NCBI RefSeq assembly: GCF_026891975.1
Contig: NZ_JAPTGB010000007.1
Coordinates: 1 to 64,000 of the forward strand
Reading direction: 5' to 3'
Source of the DNA: Methanocorpusculum petauri
GTDB lineage: Archaea; Halobacteriota; Methanomicrobia; Methanomicrobiales; Methanocorpusculaceae
DNA: 64,000 nt
A model generated the notes under the pieces. The model did not search any database, had not been told where the DNA came from, and worked only from the letters and a program-made list of their open reading frames with translations. Each line of letters opens with the position of its first letter. The first letter of the stretch is position 1. The position numbers and the translations under genes are program-made. Shown here one piece after another: positions 35,033-43,995 of this stretch.

Positions 35033-36724
35033 ATGATTCGCCGCAGCATATTTTTTGTTGCTCTCATATTTCTGCTTGTGGTATGTGCAGCCTGTGGGGG
35101 ATGTGTTTTTCTATCCCCGGAAATTAAACAGACGGATGTTCCGCCGGAACTCAATGCCAACTTGTCGGATTTCCGGATATCGGTCGATGCACGCGCCGCC
35201 GAAATGGAGGGTGCCCTTCTGACTACCGCAGGCTCTCTCTCCACTATTGCATGCGGGGATCCGGATCTGAACGATGTACTTCGTGACTTGTACACAAAGT
35301 TTCCCGCATCAATTGGGGTCTGTTATGTGGATAAGGATATCGGCGCAGGCCGAAGTGTTCCGCTGGGAAGTCTGTATAGTCTGATAAAGGACTCGCACCT
35401 CAGGAATATTTCCGCAGACTCATTTTCTGAAAAGAATATGTTGATGCTCGGACCGATCTACACCCCCGAATACGGTGAGATAATTGCCTTTGTTGCCCCG
35501 GTCTACTCCCCTGAAGGAAATTATCGCGGTTATATCTGCAATGCTCTGGATCCGTCAGGCATCGTAAACGAAGACCTCTGTCCCGGGACACGATACTACA
35601 GTGACTCAGGTTACCTGTTCTGGATTGTCCGTAACGATGGTACAATCATCTATGCTCCTGACAATGACTTCATCGGCCAAAAATTATCTGATGATTCGTT
35701 CTACCCTGAACTGTCCCTGAAAGGGGCAGGAGATCACATTCTTTCGGCACCGGAGGGTGCAATGCAGTACCACTCCGCTACCGGAAGGGAAAGGATTATG
35801 GTATGGACCACAACATTCGTGGGAGATAAAGAGATCCGGCTTCTTCTTGCCATACCGGAGGGATATGACACAGCTCCCCTCCTCCCGCGAAATCCGAATA
35901 TTGACGAAATACACGATGCTGCCGTATCGTTATTCCAATACGCGTCGGGGCATGGGCAGAAGCAGACCATTGCCGAACTGCAAAAGAGCAACGGAACATT
36001 CTATGGTAAGGATGTCTCTTACTTTGCCTACACCATGGACGGAATCATCATTTATGACAGTGATGAACAGGATACGGCAGCAGGAAGAAATGTCCTCAAC
36101 ACCCGCGATGCCTATGGGCTGCGGCCGGTTGCAACACAGATTCTCCGGTGTATGCAGGGAGGCGGATATGTGTCAGCCTATCGTCTGATCCATCTTCCCG
36201 AAGTGGATCAGACTGTGCTGTACCTGTCATATGTGATCCCGGTCAATGAGGAATGGTATGTAGGGGCGCGGATGCCGGTGATGAGTTCACTTGTACCTGT
36301 TAACTCAGAAAAGCGCGAGGAAATTCTTCAGATGACGCACAATCTGACAAGTTATACCCTGATTCACGGCAAAGATGCGGCGCTTGCAGAGATCAATCTC
36401 CCTGAAGGCAGATTTTTTACGGAAAACATCAGTGTTTCCGCCCTGGGGTATGACGGAATAATTCTTGCCGATTCAGTACATCCGGAGATGACGGGAGAGG
36501 ACGCTTTCTACTATACAGACGCATCTGGATCATCCAGCATGCGCGAAGTTGTCATGCAGGCGAAACTCGGCGGAGGGTACATGTATTTCGGCATACATGA
36601 TGCTGAAAAAGAAGAAATCCTCCTGTGCCTGATCTTTATTGAACCAATGGAAGACGACTGGTGTATCTGCAGTGCCATTGCGCTGGATCGCATTCCAATA
36701 TACAACTCATCCAACATTTTTTGA
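35033..36724 (+). CDS. Triple-Cache sensor lipoprotein, copy 3
   Basis: A 563-residue paralog of the lipoproteins at 30912 and 32616, more diverged. The signal runs into CAACGGC, so lipid attachment at one of several Cys is likely. Units: GPIYTPEYGEIIAFVAPVYS in the first, RCMQGGGYVSAYR in the second and AKLGGGYMYFGIH in the third, with closings VIPVNEEWYVGAR and IEPMEDDWCICSA. It is transcribed separately: a TATA-like TTAAATTTAT lies about 40 bp before the ATG. Three copies in 6 kb indicate local duplication, with diverged ligand pockets. Confidence 0.8.
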   Translation: MIRRSIFFVALIFLLVVCAACGGCVFLSPEIKQTDVPPELNANLSDFRISVDARAAEMEGALLTTAGSLSTIACGDPDLNDVLRDLYTKFPASIGVCYVDKDIGAGRSVPLGSLYSLIKDSHLRNISADSFSEKNMLMLGPIYTPEYGEIIAFVAPVYSPEGNYRGYICNALDPSGIVNEDLCPGTRYYSDSGYLFWIVRNDGTIIYAPDNDFIGQKLSDDSFYPELSLKGAGDHILSAPEGAMQYHSATGRERIMVWTTTFVGDKEIRLLLAIPEGYDTAPLLPRNPNIDEIHDAAVSLFQYASGHGQKQTIAELQKSNGTFYGKDVSYFAYTMDGIIIYDSDEQDTAAGRNVLNTRDAYGLRPVATQILRCMQGGGYVSAYRLIHLPEVDQTVLYLSYVIPVNEEWYVGARMPVMSSLVPVNSEKREEILQMTHNLTSYTLIHGKDAALAEINLPEGRFFTENISVSALGYDGIILADSVHPEMTGEDAFYYTDASGSSSMREVVMQAKLGGGYMYFGIHDAEKEEILLCLIFIEPMEDDWCICSAIALDRIPIYNSSNIF

Positions 36725-36790
36725 AAATATTTGAGGGGAACTCTTATCCCCCCAACTGTCTAATATATACGGCACGAGGGAATACCACAC

Positions 36791-37141
36791 GTGCCCAAAT
36801 CATCCGATACAGAATCTTATATTCAAACACTAAAACCCACGATCTGGGTTGGCAAAAACGGCTGCACCGAGGATCTGGTGGAGGAAACACGCCGTCAGCT
36901 GGATGCAAGAAAAGTTATCAAGATCAAATGGCTGCAGAGCTGTGATCTCGACGAAGAAGAAATTCTCGAGCTTGCCAAAAAAACATCGGCAGAGGTGCTG
37001 GACTCACGCGGCAGAATGGTTGTTCTCGGAGCAAAGAACCGGGGCAGACTTCCTGCGGCAGCATCGGTGAAAGGAAAGACATCTGTCAAAAAACAATCAG
37101 CACGCGACAGAATAAAATCATTTTATCTTGAGAAAAAATAA
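36791..37141 (+). CDS. yhbY: YhbY/CRM-domain RNA-binding protein
   Basis: A 116-residue protein of the CRM (YhbY) family, linked to ribosome assembly. It has the family features WVGKNGCTEDLVEETRRQLD in the first helix region, IKIKWL in the central strand, and the second-half GRMVVLGAKNRG that resembles the GxxG-containing loop of the domain. The start is GTG at 36791. The C-terminus is basic (KKQSARDRIKSFYLEKK). A TATA-like AATATATA lies about 25 bp upstream, so the leader is very short. It precedes S19e in a cluster of information-processing genes. Confidence 0.9.
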   Translation: MPKSSDTESYIQTLKPTIWVGKNGCTEDLVEETRRQLDARKVIKIKWLQSCDLDEEEILELAKKTSAEVLDSRGRMVVLGAKNRGRLPAAASVKGKTSVKKQSARDRIKSFYLEKK

Positions 37142-37222
37142 ATCTCCGAACATTTTCCGGCGTCGCATCTTTCTTCATTCATGGGCTGCCCGGAAAAACA
37201 CTGAACGCATGTCTGAGATCTG

Positions 37223-37308
37223 TCTGCTCCGTATGAAGATTCTCAACATCACGGAGCAGATAAGAAAATTACGGAAATACATTATTGTAGGATTCCGTGA
37301 TGTTTTTT
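37223..37308 (+). terminator. Attenuator-like alternative hairpins downstream of yhbY
   Basis: ACGGAGCAGA (37251-37260) pairs perfectly with TCTGCTCCGT (37223-37232). The overlapping CATCACGGA (37247-37255) pairs perfectly with TCCGTGATG (37294-37302), which is followed at once by six T (37303-37308). A third option pairs ACGGAA (37271-37276) with TTCCGT. The first stem excludes the second, so the block has the form of an attenuator, though it may act simply as the yhbY terminator. Confidence 0.5.
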
Positions 37309-37457
37309 CTTCTGTGTATTCAGTGTTTTTCACGGTCTGAACTACGATCAAGGACAGACTATTGACCGGTAATAAACGAATTTAGATATAACATCTTTCT
37401 CTCACGAACTTATTTATTGTCTGGACACCAATTGATACAGACTGTTAATGTCATGTG

Positions 37458-37501
37458 TTGCAGAGAGTATCTCATGCAACCAAATCGTGCCGAAAGGCAC
37501 G
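37458..37501 (+). promoter_or_regulatory. Two-hairpin leader of the S19e gene
   Basis: Stem one: TTGCA+GAGA pairs with TCTC+TGCAA around GTA, with one bulged A (37458-37479). Stem two: CGTGCC and GGCACG around a GAAA tetraloop of GNRA type (37486-37501). The GAGG ribosome binding site lies just after. This could be a binding site for a ribosomal protein or a stability element; it is inferred from pairing only. Confidence 0.45.
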
Positions 37502-37523
37502 GGCTTACAGTGAGGAAAAGTCT

Positions 37524-37973
37524 ATGACTACAGTATTTGACATCCCTGCCAATGCACTCATCGCAAAGGTTGCTGAGGAACTCAAGAACGAGTCCGAAAT
37601 CAAGGCACCCGAGTGGTCCGAGTACGTAAAAACGGGAGTACACAAGCAGATGCCGCCGGAAAATCCAGACTGGTGGTACATCCGTTCCGCAGCAGTGCTG
37701 CGTCGTATCTATGTTGACGGTCCGATCGGAGTCGAGCGCATGCGCTCGGTCTACGGCGGTATGCAGGACCGCGGCTCCAAGCCGTCCCACTTCAGAAAGG
37801 GCAGCGGCAGCATTGCACGAAAAGTAATGCAGCAGCTGGAAGCAGCAGGTTACATCGAAAAAGTCACCGGCGGCCGCAACGTATCCGCAAAAGGCCGCAA
37901 GTTCCTTGACAACATCGCCCATTCCTTAAAGGAAGAAGCCGTCAAGGAAGCTCCGGGCCTTGCAAAGTACTAA
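37524..37973 (+). CDS. rps19e: Ribosomal protein S19e
   Basis: A 149-residue small-subunit protein needed late in 30S/18S rRNA processing. Typical segments: [20 protein letters not shown], the [16 protein letters not shown] helix and the core [20 protein letters not shown], followed by a winged-helix-like end. GAGG seven or eight bases before ATG at 37524 supports the start; a longer in-frame upstream extension is not conserved in kind. A structured leader precedes it. It begins the S19e-PDCD5-PP-loop-L39e-L31e-aIF6-L18a-prefoldin cluster. Confidence 0.96.
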   Translation: MTTVFDIPANALIAKVAEELKNESEIKAPEWSEYVKTGVHKQMPPENPDWWYIRSAAVLRRIYVDGPIGVERMRSVYGGMQDRGSKPSHFRKGSGSIARKVMQQLEAAGYIEKVTGGRNVSAKGRKFLDNIAHSLKEEAVKEAPGLAKY

Positions 37974-38006
37974 AGAATATCTGACAAAACAGAATGGTGA
38001 CCAGAA

Positions 38007-38339
38007 ATGGGAGACGATGAACTCGCAGAAATCCGCCGGCAACGCATGATGCAGCTCCAGCAGCAGCAGATGGCCGAACAGGAACAGGCTCAGCGCCAGC
38101 AGCAGATGCAGGCACAGATTCAGTCTGTTCTCATGCAGGCAATGGAACCTGAAGCCCGCGAGCGGCTGAACACTATCAGACTGACCAAGCCTGAGTTTGC
38201 CGCCGCAGTCGAGCAGCAGATTGTCGCTCTCGCCCAGTCGGGACGCCTGCGTCAGAAAATTACTGATGACCAACTCAAGCAGCTGCTTTCGCAGATTGTG
38301 CCGCAGAAAAAGGAATTCAATATCCGCAGGGTTGGATGA
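38007..38339 (+). CDS. PDCD5/TFAR19-family DNA-binding protein
   Basis: A 110-residue helical protein of the archaeal PDCD5 family. The N-terminal third is a Gln/Met-rich basic helix (RRQRMMQLQQQQMAEQ), followed by the conserved core EARERLNTIRLTKPEFAAAVE and the end KITDDQLKQLL. Archaeal members bind nucleic acid and stand beside S19e in many genomes. The stop overlaps the ATG of the next gene by four bases (ATGA). Confidence 0.94.
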   Translation: MGDDELAEIRRQRMMQLQQQQMAEQEQAQRQQQMQAQIQSVLMQAMEPEARERLNTIRLTKPEFAAAVEQQIVALAQSGRLRQKITDDQLKQLLSQIVPQKKEFNIRRVG

Positions 38340-38929
38340 AAGCGGGTGTGCTCTACAGCGGCGGCAAAGACAGTACTCTTGCCGCAGTTCTGCTTGCGCG
38401 GGACTATGAGGTGGAGCTGATAACATTCGTGTTCGATCCAAATCACGCAGTCCCTTCCATTGAGGCGGCGGCAAAGGCAACCGGTTTCCCCTGGAAAAAA
38501 CGCGCCTTTGCGCCAGGTTTCCTTGATGAGGTTGTCAACAGAATTGTTGAGGACGGGCATCCATCAGATGCCATCAATGAAATCCACCGACGGTCTCTCT
38601 GTGCACTTGCGCAGGAATATGAGGTGGTCGCCGACGGAACCCGTCGTGATGACCGGGTCCCGATGCGGACAAGTCCCGAAGTACAGAGCCTTGAGATGAA
38701 GTACGGGGTCAGCTATGTGCGGCCTCTGCTTGGCATCGGAAAAAAAGAAATTATCCGGTTATGTGAACAATCCTTTGAGATCGCCTACGGCGAAACAGGA
38801 ACGATTCCAAACGGTGATTTCGAAAGTGAGATCAGAGCAGAAATGGTTCGGCGGGGGATTGACTATGTGCCGCTCTTCCCGAAAAACCATGAACAGTCTT
38901 TGATCATTCGAAAAAAGAATGGTGATTAA
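38336..38929 (+). CDS. PP-loop (adenine nucleotide alpha hydrolase) protein
   Basis: A 197-residue ATP-pyrophosphatase-type protein. The PP-loop SGGKDS is at residues 8-13. Later motifs include [13 protein letters not shown], a segment that in related tRNA-modifying enzymes contacts substrate, and [12 protein letters not shown]. It is probably a tRNA- or cofactor-modifying ligase-like enzyme that adenylates its substrate; the exact reaction is unknown. Its archaeal orthologs sit between PDCD5 and L39e as here. The start overlaps the PDCD5 stop and the stop is two bases from L39e. Confidence 0.8.
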   Translation: MKAGVLYSGGKDSTLAAVLLARDYEVELITFVFDPNHAVPSIEAAAKATGFPWKKRAFAPGFLDEVVNRIVEDGHPSDAINEIHRRSLCALAQEYEVVADGTRRDDRVPMRTSPEVQSLEMKYGVSYVRPLLGIGKKEIIRLCEQSFEIAYGETGTIPNGDFESEIRAEMVRRGIDYVPLFPKNHEQSLIIRKKNGD

Positions 38930-38931
38930 CC

Positions 38932-39084
38932 ATGAGCAAACTTACTAAAGCTCGTAAGATTCGTCTTGCAAAGGCAACCCAGCAGAACCGCCGTGTTCCT
39001 GCCTGGGTCATGATCAAAACCAAGCGTAACGTTGTGTCTCACCCGTGCAGACGCAACTGGAGACGCAGCACTCTGAAGGTGTAA
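38932..39084 (+). CDS. rpl39e: Ribosomal protein L39e
   Basis: A 50-residue, very basic protein that lines the exit tunnel region of the large subunit. Sequence start [20 protein letters not shown], middle [12 protein letters not shown] and end [11 protein letters not shown] match L39e along the whole length. It lies between the PP-loop gene and L31e with two- and four-base gaps. It is short and easily missed by automatic length filters. Confidence 0.96.
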   Translation: MSKLTKARKIRLAKATQQNRRVPAWVMIKTKRNVVSHPCRRNWRRSTLKV

Positions 39085-39088
39085 AAAA

Positions 39089-39352
39089 ATGGTAGAAGCA
39101 CAAAAGGAACAGGTATATGTTATTCCGCTCCGTGATGTCAAGCGCGTTCCGTGCTACAAGCGTGCAAACGCTGCAATCAAAGACATCCGCAGCTACCTTG
39201 AGCATCACATGAAAAGTGATGACGTTAAGCTCGACAAGAGCATTAACGAAGCAGTCTGGGCACGCGGATCCCAGAAACCGCCAAGACGCATTCGTGTTCG
39301 TGCAATGAAGTTCGAAGACGGACAGGTCCAGGCAGAACTTGCTGAGGAATAA
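39089..39352 (+). CDS. rpl31e: Ribosomal protein L31e
   Basis: An 87-residue large-subunit protein near the exit tunnel. Recognised from [20 protein letters not shown], the middle [15 protein letters not shown] and [12 protein letters not shown]. It is directly followed by aIF6 without a gap, a conserved archaeal arrangement. Confidence 0.96.
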   Translation: MVEAQKEQVYVIPLRDVKRVPCYKRANAAIKDIRSYLEHHMKSDDVKLDKSINEAVWARGSQKPPRRIRVRAMKFEDGQVQAELAEE

Positions 39353-40021
39353 ATGGACCATACCCTGTCACTGAATGGAGACCCGAACATCGGCGTCTTT
39401 GCCCGTGTCTTTGAAGACATTGCCTTTATTCCGATCGACTCTCCGGAGGAGTTCAGAACAAAGATAGCGGAAGCTCTTGATGTAGAGGTTATTCCTACCT
39501 TTATCCAGGGCTCGTCCGTGATCGGTCTTCTTCTTACCGGCAACTCACGCGGATTTGTTGTTTCCGGTCTCATTCACGATTCTGAACTTGAACTTCTGCA
39601 GGAGTACGGCGATGTCCTGCTCCTCGGGGAAGAGATGAATGCGGCAGGGAACGTTATTCTTACCAATGATTCATTCGCGGTTGTGCATCCGGACATGTCG
39701 TCTGAGATGCGCAGAATGGTGGCTGAGTTCCTGAAAGTCGAGACGATCCCGATGTCCTTTGGCGGTGTCGGAACAGTCGGTATGGCGGGAGCCTGCACAA
39801 ATGCAGGCATTCTGCTGCCGGCCCGAAGCAGCCCTGATGAACTGGATCATCTCGAAAACAGTCTTCCGACAGCGGACGTTTCCGTCGGTACCGGCTCCGT
39901 GAACATGGGGTCGGGCCTGATTGGAACCGGTTTGCTCGTGAACAGCAAGGGTTATCTGGCGGGAAACGCTACCACGGGTTTTGAACTCGGTAGAATTGAA
40001 GATGTATTTGGATTTCTGTGA
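39353..40021 (+). CDS. eif6: Translation initiation factor aIF6
   Basis: Anti-association factor that binds the 50S subunit and blocks premature joining. The 222-residue product has the five-fold pentein repeat: repeated blocks such as PNIGVFARVFEDIAFIP, NSRGFVVSGL, VGTVGMAGACTNAGILLP and NSKGYLAGNATTGFELGR. Length is normal. ATG immediately follows the L31e stop. A RBS-like sequence lies in the L31e end. Confidence 0.97.
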   Translation: MDHTLSLNGDPNIGVFARVFEDIAFIPIDSPEEFRTKIAEALDVEVIPTFIQGSSVIGLLLTGNSRGFVVSGLIHDSELELLQEYGDVLLLGEEMNAAGNVILTNDSFAVVHPDMSSEMRRMVAEFLKVETIPMSFGGVGTVGMAGACTNAGILLPARSSPDELDHLENSLPTADVSVGTGSVNMGSGLIGTGLLVNSKGYLAGNATTGFELGRIEDVFGFL

Positions 40022-40032
40022 GGTGAAAAAAT

Positions 40033-40218
40033 ATGCCGAAATTCGAGGTTAAGGGCACGTTCAAAAACGATGGACAGATGAAGCCCTATACAAAGACAGT
40101 CGATGCACCAAGCGAGCGTCTTGCAGGAGAGTTTACTCTTGCGACGATTGGCAGCAAGCACCGGCTCGAGCGAAAATATATTACTGTTGATTCTGTAAAG
40201 GCTATCAATGGCGAGTAA
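40033..40218 (+). CDS. rplX: Ribosomal protein L18a (LX)
   Basis: A 61-residue archaeal protein also called LX or L20e. It begins MPKFEVKGTFKNDGQMKPYT and contains LATIGSKHRLERKYI, the RNA-contacting part. The preceding GAGGTGA ten bases upstream is a ribosome binding site. It is followed by prefoldin alpha with an 11-base overlap. Confidence 0.95.
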   Translation: MPKFEVKGTFKNDGQMKPYTKTVDAPSERLAGEFTLATIGSKHRLERKYITVDSVKAINGE

Positions 40219-40657
40219 TGCAAATCAGGCAACTCTGGAACAGGAGGTACAGACCCTCCGTTCCTATGCCGCAGAGTATTCCCAGCAGTTTGAACTTCTG
40301 TCCCAGCAGCTGCGGTTTATCGAGTCGGCACGCGCAGAGTCGCTTGCCTCTATTGAGGCACTGGAGGCTCTGGCAGCCGCAGACGGAGAGGTTTCCACTC
40401 TCTTGGGTCTCGGTGGCGGCGTGTCGGTTCGTGCAACTGTGCAGGATACAAAGAAGATGCTTGTCGGGATTGGCGCAGGTGTTACGGTTGAGAAATCAAC
40501 CGAAGAGGCAGTCTCTTTCCTGCGTGACCGGATCACCGAAATGGATGCGTCCGGCAAACGGCTCTCCGAGTCTCTCGGAAAGCTGCAGAGTCAGATGGCA
40601 GCGGTTGAACAGCGCATGCAGGAGATTTATGCTTCTGCACAGCAGCAGATCCGCTGA
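40208..40657 (+). CDS. pfdA: Prefoldin alpha subunit
   Basis: A 149-residue helical subunit of the prefoldin hexamer, which carries unfolded proteins to the thermosome. The layout is helix, small beta hairpin (LLGLGGGVSVRATV), helix, giving the jellyfish tentacle. The start overlaps L18a by 11 bases, placing its translation after that gene. The frame-shifted overlap supports operon coupling. The last gene of the ribosomal block; a T-rich stretch follows its stop. Confidence 0.94.
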   Translation: MASNANQATLEQEVQTLRSYAAEYSQQFELLSQQLRFIESARAESLASIEALEALAAADGEVSTLLGLGGGVSVRATVQDTKKMLVGIGAGVTVEKSTEEAVSFLRDRITEMDASGKRLSESLGKLQSQMAAVEQRMQEIYASAQQQIR

Positions 40658-40982
40658 TATTTCTTTCTCTTTTATTTTAAAAAATTTTCAAAAAGACAGT
40701 TCATTTCTTTTTGGGGGACTATCAGCAATGCGAACTCCCGAGATAATGCCTTTCACTGTTGGAGATCTGTGTGTACCGGTTTTGGTGTCATTGTGTTTCA
40801 GCCCGGGTTTTGCAAGAGAGAAAACATCACTCAAGATTCTGTGCTACCATGATGTCTGTATCCTGGGTTCAAAGGTATGCTGTTCCGAATTTCTCTCGGA
40901 AATAGGGAGTAAAATCAGGGTTTTGTCGCTCTTGAGGTAAAGAGCAGAGGCAATTTATACTCTCAGGAGGAATGAATAAATA
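40658..40982. other. Intergenic region between prefoldin and ftsY
   Basis: 325 bases. A T-rich block (40663-40700) after the prefoldin stop is a plausible terminator. A 71-codon open frame starting at 40728 (MRTPEIMPF...) has no ribosome binding site and a Cys/Val-rich composition unlike neighbours, so it is not called. Close to the right edge AGGAGG (about 40965-40970) serves ftsY. Confidence 0.5.
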
Positions 40983-42149
40983 ATGTTTGAAGGGCTGAAG
41001 AAAAAACTCGGCGGCATTACTAAAAAGCTGGGCAAGAGTGTGGAGTCCGCCTCAGTGACAACTGAGGTTGAGACTGACACCCCTCTGCTCGAAACCCCTG
41101 CCGCCCCCGATACCCCAGAACCGGTCGAGGTGCCGGAAACGGAAACTGCCGTGCCAACCCCCGTTTCCGTATCTCCCCCGATTTCACCACCATCCCCTGC
41201 GGTTGAGGCCACAGTTTCTCTTTCCGCAGAAAATCCGTCGGTGACTGACGCGAAAAAGCCCGGATTTTTTGGCAAGTTAAGGACACTGGTTGTTGAACGG
41301 GAGTTCGTCCTCTCGGAAAAAGACATCGACGAAGCTCTGTTTGAGTTACAGATGGTACTTCTTGAATCCGATGTTGCATTCCCGGTTGCAGAGGCGATTA
41401 CCGATCACATGAAAAAAGAACTGGTCGGAACTCACAGAAAAATCCGTGAGTCGCCCGAAGAGGTTGTCACGAATGCACTCAAGCACGCTATTGAGGATGT
41501 GCTCGGTGATGGATTTGATCTGGTCGGCTACATCAGAGCACACGACAAACCGGTGAAGATTCTCTTCACCGGCGTAAACGGAACAGGAAAGACCACCTCG
41601 GTTGCAAAAATAGCATATTATCTCCAGAGTCAGGGGTTGTCCGTTGTTGTCGGTGCCGGTGATACGTTCCGTGCCGGAGCGATTGAACAGATCCGTGTTC
41701 ACTGCGACCGGCTTGGTATCAAACTTATTGCCCATCAGGAAGGAGCAGACCCGTCCGCAGTTCTCTATGATACGGTGGAGTACGCCAAAGCCCACAACAT
41801 TGATGTGGTCCTGGCCGACTCTGCGGGCCGGTTCCATAACCGTGTGAACCTGATGAATCAGCTGGAGAAGATCAAACGGGTGATGAAGCCCGATCTCGTC
41901 TTCTATGTTGACGAGGCGGTTGCCGGAAACGATGCAGTGATCCGTGCCGAAGAGTTTGAAAAGACTGTTTCCACCAATGGTGTGATTCTGACAAAAGTGG
42001 ATATGGATCCGAAAGGCGGTGCCGCAATCTCTATAGCCTACACCATCGGCAAACCGCTGGTGTTCCTCGGTGTCGGTCAGGAGTACTCGGATATGAAGCC
42101 CTTTACCCCTGCATTGATCATTGATGAAATCTTCGGAGATGAGGAATAA
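40983..42149 (+). CDS. ftsY: Signal recognition particle receptor FtsY
   Basis: The membrane-associated GTPase that receives ribosome-SRP complexes. Of 388 residues the first 90 form a Pro/Glu/Thr-rich low-complexity linker after an amphipathic start ([17 protein letters not shown]), likely to associate with the membrane. The NG domain follows with P-loop [13 protein letters not shown] (about 197-209), [17 protein letters not shown] and [16 protein letters not shown] lies 12-17 bases before ATG. The stop overlaps the srp54 ATG by one base; the receptor and its partner are thus co-translated. Confidence 0.97.
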   Translation: MFEGLKKKLGGITKKLGKSVESASVTTEVETDTPLLETPAAPDTPEPVEVPETETAVPTPVSVSPPISPPSPAVEATVSLSAENPSVTDAKKPGFFGKLRTLVVEREFVLSEKDIDEALFELQMVLLESDVAFPVAEAITDHMKKELVGTHRKIRESPEEVVTNALKHAIEDVLGDGFDLVGYIRAHDKPVKILFTGVNGTGKTTSVAKIAYYLQSQGLSVVVGAGDTFRAGAIEQIRVHCDRLGIKLIAHQEGADPSAVLYDTVEYAKAHNIDVVLADSAGRFHNRVNLMNQLEKIKRVMKPDLVFYVDEAVAGNDAVIRAEEFEKTVSTNGVILTKVDMDPKGGAAISIAYTIGKPLVFLGVGQEYSDMKPFTPALIIDEIFGDEE

Positions 42150-43495
42150 TGGGACTTGATAATCTTTCCAACTCGCTGAAGGATGCGATGAAGAAACTCG
42201 CCGGAAAAACGGTCATTGATCGTGCGGCGGTGGATGAGCTGGTCCGCGATCTTCAGCGGGCGCTGCTCTCGGCGGATGTGAACGTGAAGCTCGTGATGCA
42301 GCTGTCGCAGTCGATCAAGTCGCGGGCGCTGGATGAGGATCTTCCCAAAGGGATGAACGTCCGCGAGCATGTGCTGCGGATTGTGTATCAGGAGCTGGTG
42401 AACCTCGTCGGCAAAGAGGCAGAGTTTAGTCTGCGTCCCCAGAAAATTCTGATGGCTGGTCTGCAGGGATCCGGTAAGACGACGACGACCGGAAAACTGT
42501 GCCGCTATTTCCAGCGAAAAGGGCTGAAGGTCGGGGCAATCGGTGCCGATAACTTCCGGCCCGGTGCCTATGCACAGCTGGAGACTCTGTGCAAAAAGAT
42601 CAATGTTCCCTGCTACGGCGATCCAAAAGAAAAAGATGCGGTGAAGATTACCCGGGATGGTCTTGCGGCTCTGAAAGATGTGGAGGTTGTCATCGTAGAT
42701 ACGGCTGGCCGCCATGCACTGGAGGACGATCTGATCGAGGAGATTATGCAGATCAATGATCTGCTCAAACCGGATCACCGCTGGCTGGTGATCGATGCGG
42801 CACTGGGTCAGGCGGCACGCGATCAGGCGAAACGGTTCCATGAAGCCATCGGTATCGACGGCGTGATCGTCACCAAGATGGATGGTACGGCCAAAGGTGG
42901 AGGTGCAATGTCCGCAGTTTCCGAGACAGAGTCCGGCATTGTGTTCATCGGTAACGGTGAGACGATCGAGGATCTGGAACGGTTCGATGCGAACGGATTC
43001 ATCTCCCGGCTGCTCGGAATGGGCGATCTGAAAGCGCTTGTCGAGAAAGCTGAAGAGGCCATCAAGCCGGAGGATGTGGACGTCAATGCGATGCTGCGCG
43101 GCAAGTTCACGCTGAACGATATGTACAAGCAGCTTGAAGCGGTGCAGAAGATGGGGCCGTTAAAGCAGGTGCTCTCAATGCTGCCGCTTGGCGGGATGAA
43201 TGTGCCGTCAGAAGCACTGGACGGAACAGCAGATCGGATGAAGAAGTTCCGTATCATTATGGACTCGATGACACCGCAGGAGCTGGACGAGCCGTCGCTC
43301 ATCAACACATCCCGTATGACGCGGGTTGCGAAAGGATCGGGGGCGACGGTTGACGAGGTGCGGGAGCTTATCAAATACTACAAGATGATGCAGAAGACGC
43401 TGAAAGGATTCCGCGGAAACCGGATGGCAATGAACAAAATGATGAAGCAGATGAGCAAAGGCGGCGGCGATCTTGGCGGCATGGGCCCGATGTGA
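42149..43495 (+). CDS. srp54: Signal recognition particle protein Srp54
   Basis: The SRP GTPase that binds signal sequences. 448 residues: N domain (1-90), G domain with [13 protein letters not shown] (about 103-115), [32 protein letters not shown]; then the Met-rich M domain (about 300-448) ending [11 protein letters not shown], which binds 7S RNA and signals. The arrangement of ftsY-srp54 is common in Euryarchaeota. Length is normal. A convergent ribbon-helix-helix gene follows across a short T/A-rich gap. Confidence 0.98.
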   Translation: MGLDNLSNSLKDAMKKLAGKTVIDRAAVDELVRDLQRALLSADVNVKLVMQLSQSIKSRALDEDLPKGMNVREHVLRIVYQELVNLVGKEAEFSLRPQKILMAGLQGSGKTTTTGKLCRYFQRKGLKVGAIGADNFRPGAYAQLETLCKKINVPCYGDPKEKDAVKITRDGLAALKDVEVVIVDTAGRHALEDDLIEEIMQINDLLKPDHRWLVIDAALGQAARDQAKRFHEAIGIDGVIVTKMDGTAKGGGAMSAVSETESGIVFIGNGETIEDLERFDANGFISRLLGMGDLKALVEKAEEAIKPEDVDVNAMLRGKFTLNDMYKQLEAVQKMGPLKQVLSMLPLGGMNVPSEALDGTADRMKKFRIIMDSMTPQELDEPSLINTSRMTRVAKGSGATVDEVRELIKYYKMMQKTLKGFRGNRMAMNKMMKQMSKGGGDLGGMGPM

Positions 43496-43523
43496 AAATA
43501 AGTTACAATATTTTTTTGAAGAA
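43496..43523. terminator. Terminator between srp54 and the RHH gene
   Basis: The 28 bp between two convergent stops contain a seven-T run on the plus strand (43510-43516), with A/T-rich bases around it. This is the likely 3' end signal of srp54. Confidence 0.5.
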
Positions 43524-43955
43524 TTATTTTTCCGTGGTAGTGTCCGGATTGTGGTATGGAGGCTCCGGCTCGGCAATAGTTGTCTCCTCAAGCAGACCGC
43601 CTGAGTAATAAGCGTCCGTTTTCGAATATTTTTTCAGCTGCTCAGAGAGGTATCGAATTCTTTTGTCTTTTTCTTCGATGATCTCACGCTGATACGCGAT
43701 GTATCTTTCCTGAAATGTGCGAAGTTCGTCAATTCTTTCTCGTTGAAGTGCAATGACCTGTTCAGCCAGTTCAAGTTTTTCCCCGATTTTCTCTTCGTTT
43801 CCATCCACAGACATCCAGTGCTCCAGAGCAGAACGAATAAACTGGATCTTTGTCTCTGACCGTCCCTTCATGTACTCATTGAACTTCTGAATGAAATCGG
43901 CGCCGAGCCGCAAGTTTATCTGATCCGAGGGACGTTTCCGGATACTACCCGCCAT
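43524..43955 (-). CDS. Ribbon-helix-helix regulator with coiled-coil tail, copy 2
   Basis: A 143-residue protein. The first 60 residues form a ribbon-helix-helix (KRPSDQINLRLGADFIQKF, then GRSETKIQFIRSALEHWMS). Residues about 65-115 form a Glu/Arg-rich coiled coil (ELAEQVIALQRERIDELRTF); the end is Pro-rich. The pattern 'RSETKIQFIRSALEHWMSVDG' matches copy 1 (30316-30696) 'GRDRTAVIVQAVKYWVSVDG', so they are related. The ATG at 43955 is used; the longer frame has no support. A TATA-like TATACTTATACC lies about 30 bp upstream, with two direct repeats just behind it. Confidence 0.78.
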   Translation of the reverse strand: MAGSIRKRPSDQINLRLGADFIQKFNEYMKGRSETKIQFIRSALEHWMSVDGNEEKIGEKLELAEQVIALQRERIDELRTFQERYIAYQREIIEEKDKRIRYLSEQLKKYSKTDAYYSGGLLEETTIAEPEPPYHNPDTTTEK

Positions 43956-43995
43956 TAGATTACAAGTTTCCCAATGGATAGGTATAAGTATATGG

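Larger units (their letters stand above)
37142..37523. other. Structured intergenic region between yhbY and S19e
   Basis: About 382 bases without a credible gene. The left half contains alternative hairpins and a T6 tract (listed separately at 37223-37308). The right half contains a TATA-like TTATTTATT (about 37409-37417) and the hairpin-bearing leader of S19e. The small open frame at 37128-37340 has poor composition and was not called. Confidence 0.55.

Noticed and set aside
37128-37340. 70-codon frame after yhbY
   Set aside because: Overlaps inverted repeats and a T tract, and starts within yhbY; no similarity or start signal.
37486-37523. Resemblance of the S19e leader (GAGGAAAAGTCT) to the RNase P RNA motif GAGGAAAGUC
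   Set aside because: Only the short purine-rich stretch matches and it serves as the ribosome binding site; none of the other RNase P RNA conserved regions is nearby.
40728-40940. 71-codon frame between prefoldin and ftsY
   Set aside because: No ribosome binding site, no recognisable motif, Cys-rich; cannot be separated from chance.
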